A stretch of DNA of 64,000 nucleotides from positions 4,280,001 through 4,344,000 of the forward strand of contig NC_079878.1 of the NCBI RefSeq assembly GCF_029227915.1, given 5' to 3'. The notes below the pieces were generated by a model. The model had not been told where the DNA came from. It saw nothing but the letters and a program-made list of their open reading frames with translations, and ran no database searches. This document shows positions 61,722 through 64,000 of this stretch, piece after piece. Both the position numbers and the translations under genes were made by a program. Position 1 is the first letter of the stretch. The number at the start of each line of letters is the position of its first letter. This stretch comes from Hydractinia symbiolongicarpus (lineage: Eukaryota; Cnidaria; Hydrozoa; Anthoathecata; Hydractiniidae).

Positions 61722-63924
61722 CAATCCCTTCACTGTTAAAGGCGATGCAACCTAGTAATATCAGAATACTATCGCTAAATACATGTTGATACGAATATGT
61801 GACGCAACCGTTGTAACTCAAACAGAGGGATACCGCCAAGAAGTCGATGAAATGTAGTTATTGAGAATGTCTCTATTTCTTCAGCGCGTGCTAACGGCCA
61901 GGATTAGTCCCACAGAAAAAAAAGACTTATTTATCTAAATTTTTAAGTAAAGCACTACCACAGCGCCCAGTGTAATCGCTGAATTCCAGCCATCCTGTCA
62001 AATTAAGAAAAATGTTATTCCTTGGTGCCCAATTGGTTCATTTATCGCATTTACAAGGTCACAGTCCAGAATTAGTTCAATTAAGTCCCACAGTCAATCG
62101 TTTCACTGTTAAAAGCGATGCAACTTAGTCACTTCGGAAAAAAATCACTAAATACATGTTGGTACGAATATTTGACGCAACCGTTGTAACTCAAACGGAT
62201 TAACACCGTTAGAAGGTCAATGAAATGTAGTTTTTGAAACCGTCTTTGTTTATTCAGCGCGAAATAACGGCTGGGATTGCTCCCACAGTAAAAAGTGACT
62301 TATTTAACTTAATTCTTAAATAAAAGCTACCACAGTGCCCAGTGCAATCGATGAGTTCCAGCAATGAAGTCAAATTAAGAAGAATGTTACTTCTTGTACT
62401 CCAACTGGCTCATTTATCACATTTATAAGGTCAAACTCCAAATTCAGTTCAATTAAGTCCCAAAGTCAATCGTTTCACTGTTAAAGGCGATGCAACCTAG
62501 TAATATCCGAATACTATCGCTAAATACATGTTGATACGAATGTGTGACGCAGCCGTTGTAACTCAAACGGATTGATACCGCCAAGAAGTCGATGAAATGT
62601 AGTTTTTGAGAATGTCTCTATTTCTTCAGCGCGAACTAATGGCTGGGATTGGTCCAACAGTAAAAAATGACTTATTTAACTTAATTTTTAAATAAAACTC
62701 TACCACAGCGCCCACTGCAAACGCTGAGTTTCAGCAATCAAGTCAAATTAAGAAGAATATTACTTATTGTAGTCAAATTGGTTTATTTATCGCATTTACA
62801 AGGTCACAGTCCAGAATCAGTTCAATTAATTCCCACAGTCAAACGTTTCACTGTTAAAAGCGATGCAACATAGTAATTCCCGAATACTATCGCTAAATAT
62901 ATGTGGGGACTAATATGTGATGAACAGTTGTAACTCAAATAGATTGATACCGTTAGAAAATCAATGACATGTAGTTTTTGAAACTGTCGCTATTTTTTCA
63001 GCGCGCAATAACGACTAGGATTGGACCCACAGTAAAAAATGACTTTTTGATTTAACTTTTTTAATAAAGTGCTACCACAGCGCCCAGTGTAATCGCTCAG
63101 CTCCAGCAATCATGTCAAATTAAGAAGAATGTTATTTCTTGTAGTCAAACTGACTCATTTTTAACATTTATCAGGTCACAGTCGAAAGTTATTTCAATTA
63201 AGTCCCACAGTCAATCGTTTCACTGTTAAAGGCGATGCAACCTAGTAATATCAGAATACTATCGCTAAATACATGTTGATACGAATGTGTGACGCAGCCG
63301 TTGTAACTCAAACGGATTGATACCGCCAAGAAGTCGACGAAATGTAGTTTTTGGGAATGTCTCTATTACTTCAGCGCGTGCTAACGGCCAGGATTTGTCC
63401 CACAGTAAAAAAGACTTATTTATCTAAATTTTTAAATAAAGCATTACCAGAGAGTCTAGTGTACTCGCAATGTTATTTCTTGGGTCCAGTTGGCTTACTT
63501 ATCACATTTATAAGGTCACAGTCCAAAGTTAGTTCAATTAAGTTCGGAAGTCAATCGTTTCACTGTTAAAAGCGATATAACTTAGAAATATCGGAAGAAA
63601 ATCACTAAATACATGTTGGTACGAATATGTGACGCAACCGTTGTAATTCAAACGAATTGACACCTTTAGTAAGTCAATGAAATGTAGTTCTTGAAACTTT
63701 CTCTAATTCTGCAGCGCGAACTAGCGGCTAGGATTGGTCCCACAGTAAAAAATGACTTATTTATCCTAATTTTTTAATAAAGTGCTAACACAGCGCCCAG
63801 TGTAATCGCTCAGCTCCAGCAATCATGTCAAATTAAGAAGAATGTTATTTCTTGTAGTCAAACTGGCTCATTTTTAACATTTATCAGGTCACAGCCGAAA
63901 GTTAGTTCAATTAAGTCCCACAGT
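61722..63924 (+). repeat. 2203-bp six-monomer higher-order unit, copy 3 (with converted patch)
   Basis: This is the third copy, with a short-monomer junction after 63468. It matches copy 2 closely except for a dense cluster of differences at about 63267-63421. A fourth unit begins at 63925 and is cut by the window end. Confidence 0.92.
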
Positions 63925-64000
63925 CAATCCCTTCACTGTTAAAGGCGATGCAACCTAGTAATATCAGAATACTATCGCTAAATACATGTTGATACGAATA
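63925..64000 (+). repeat. 2203-bp higher-order unit, copy 4 (start only)
   Basis: The sequence follows the first 76 bases of copies 1-3, so the array continues beyond the window. Confidence 0.8.

Larger units (their letters stand above)
38181..64000 (+). repeat. Right satellite array, same ~372-bp monomer, about 70 copies
   Basis: The array resumes directly after the LINE. The interrupted monomer contributes 181 bp on the left (35400-35580) and 191 bp on the right (38181-38371), which sum to exactly 372 bp, so nothing was lost at the insertion. Monomer orientation and block order match the left array. This side is enriched in subfamilies with CTTGGGTCCAGTTGG and GCGAACTAGCGGCTAGG segments, and in a shortened monomer lacking 31 bp. 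The array runs off the window end. Confidence 0.98.

Overview
This window is almost entirely satellite DNA from a eukaryote, most likely an animal. About 61.4 kb of the 64 kb is a head-to-tail array of one AT-rich monomer of about 372 bp (observed periods mostly 371-373), roughly 165 copies, all in one orientation. I see no single-copy gene, tRNA, rRNA, CRISPR array or bacterial-type operon. The only other component is one 5'-truncated non-LTR retrotransposon (LINE) at about 35581-38171 on the + strand. It carries an intact reverse-transcriptase frame and sits in one monomer between 9-bp target-site duplications (35572-35580 and 38172-38180). The RT style (APE-type endonuclease remnant, YADD catalytic box, Jockey/CR1-like C-terminus) is common in invertebrate genomes. 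The species cannot be named from the sequence.

Layout: 1-4900, mixed array built on about 2234-bp and 745-bp periods; 4900-13911, a 4559-bp block present twice, with a nested 1491-bp tandem duplication and an 85-bp duplication inside a monomer; 13912-16050, dimer-based array; 16050-23590, a 3731-bp ten-monomer unit in two near-identical tandem copies; 23590-31600, older mixed array with chimeric and internally deleted monomers; 31600-35580, a 1118-bp three-monomer period; 35581-38171, the LINE; 38181-41790, mixed array with a new monomer family; 41791-48735, a six-monomer order with 1490-bp and 1118-bp tandem duplications; 48735-51170, a block related to 32.0-33.5 kb; 51170-54155, a 1491-bp unit in two copies; 54155-57315, 714-bp and 372-bp steps using a monomer shortened by 31 bp; 57316-64000, a 2203-bp six-monomer unit in three copies that starts a fourth and continues past the window.

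Nothing here works as a gene network. The biology is that of a satellite block, plausibly centromeric, pericentromeric or other heterochromatin. It evolves by in-register unequal exchange and gene conversion and has taken one apparently recent LINE insertion. The most informative points are the nested higher-order repeats with readable exchange junctions, a conversion patch near 63.27-63.42 kb, a 16-bp imperfect duplication at the LINE 5' junction, and conserved short inverted repeats in the monomer.
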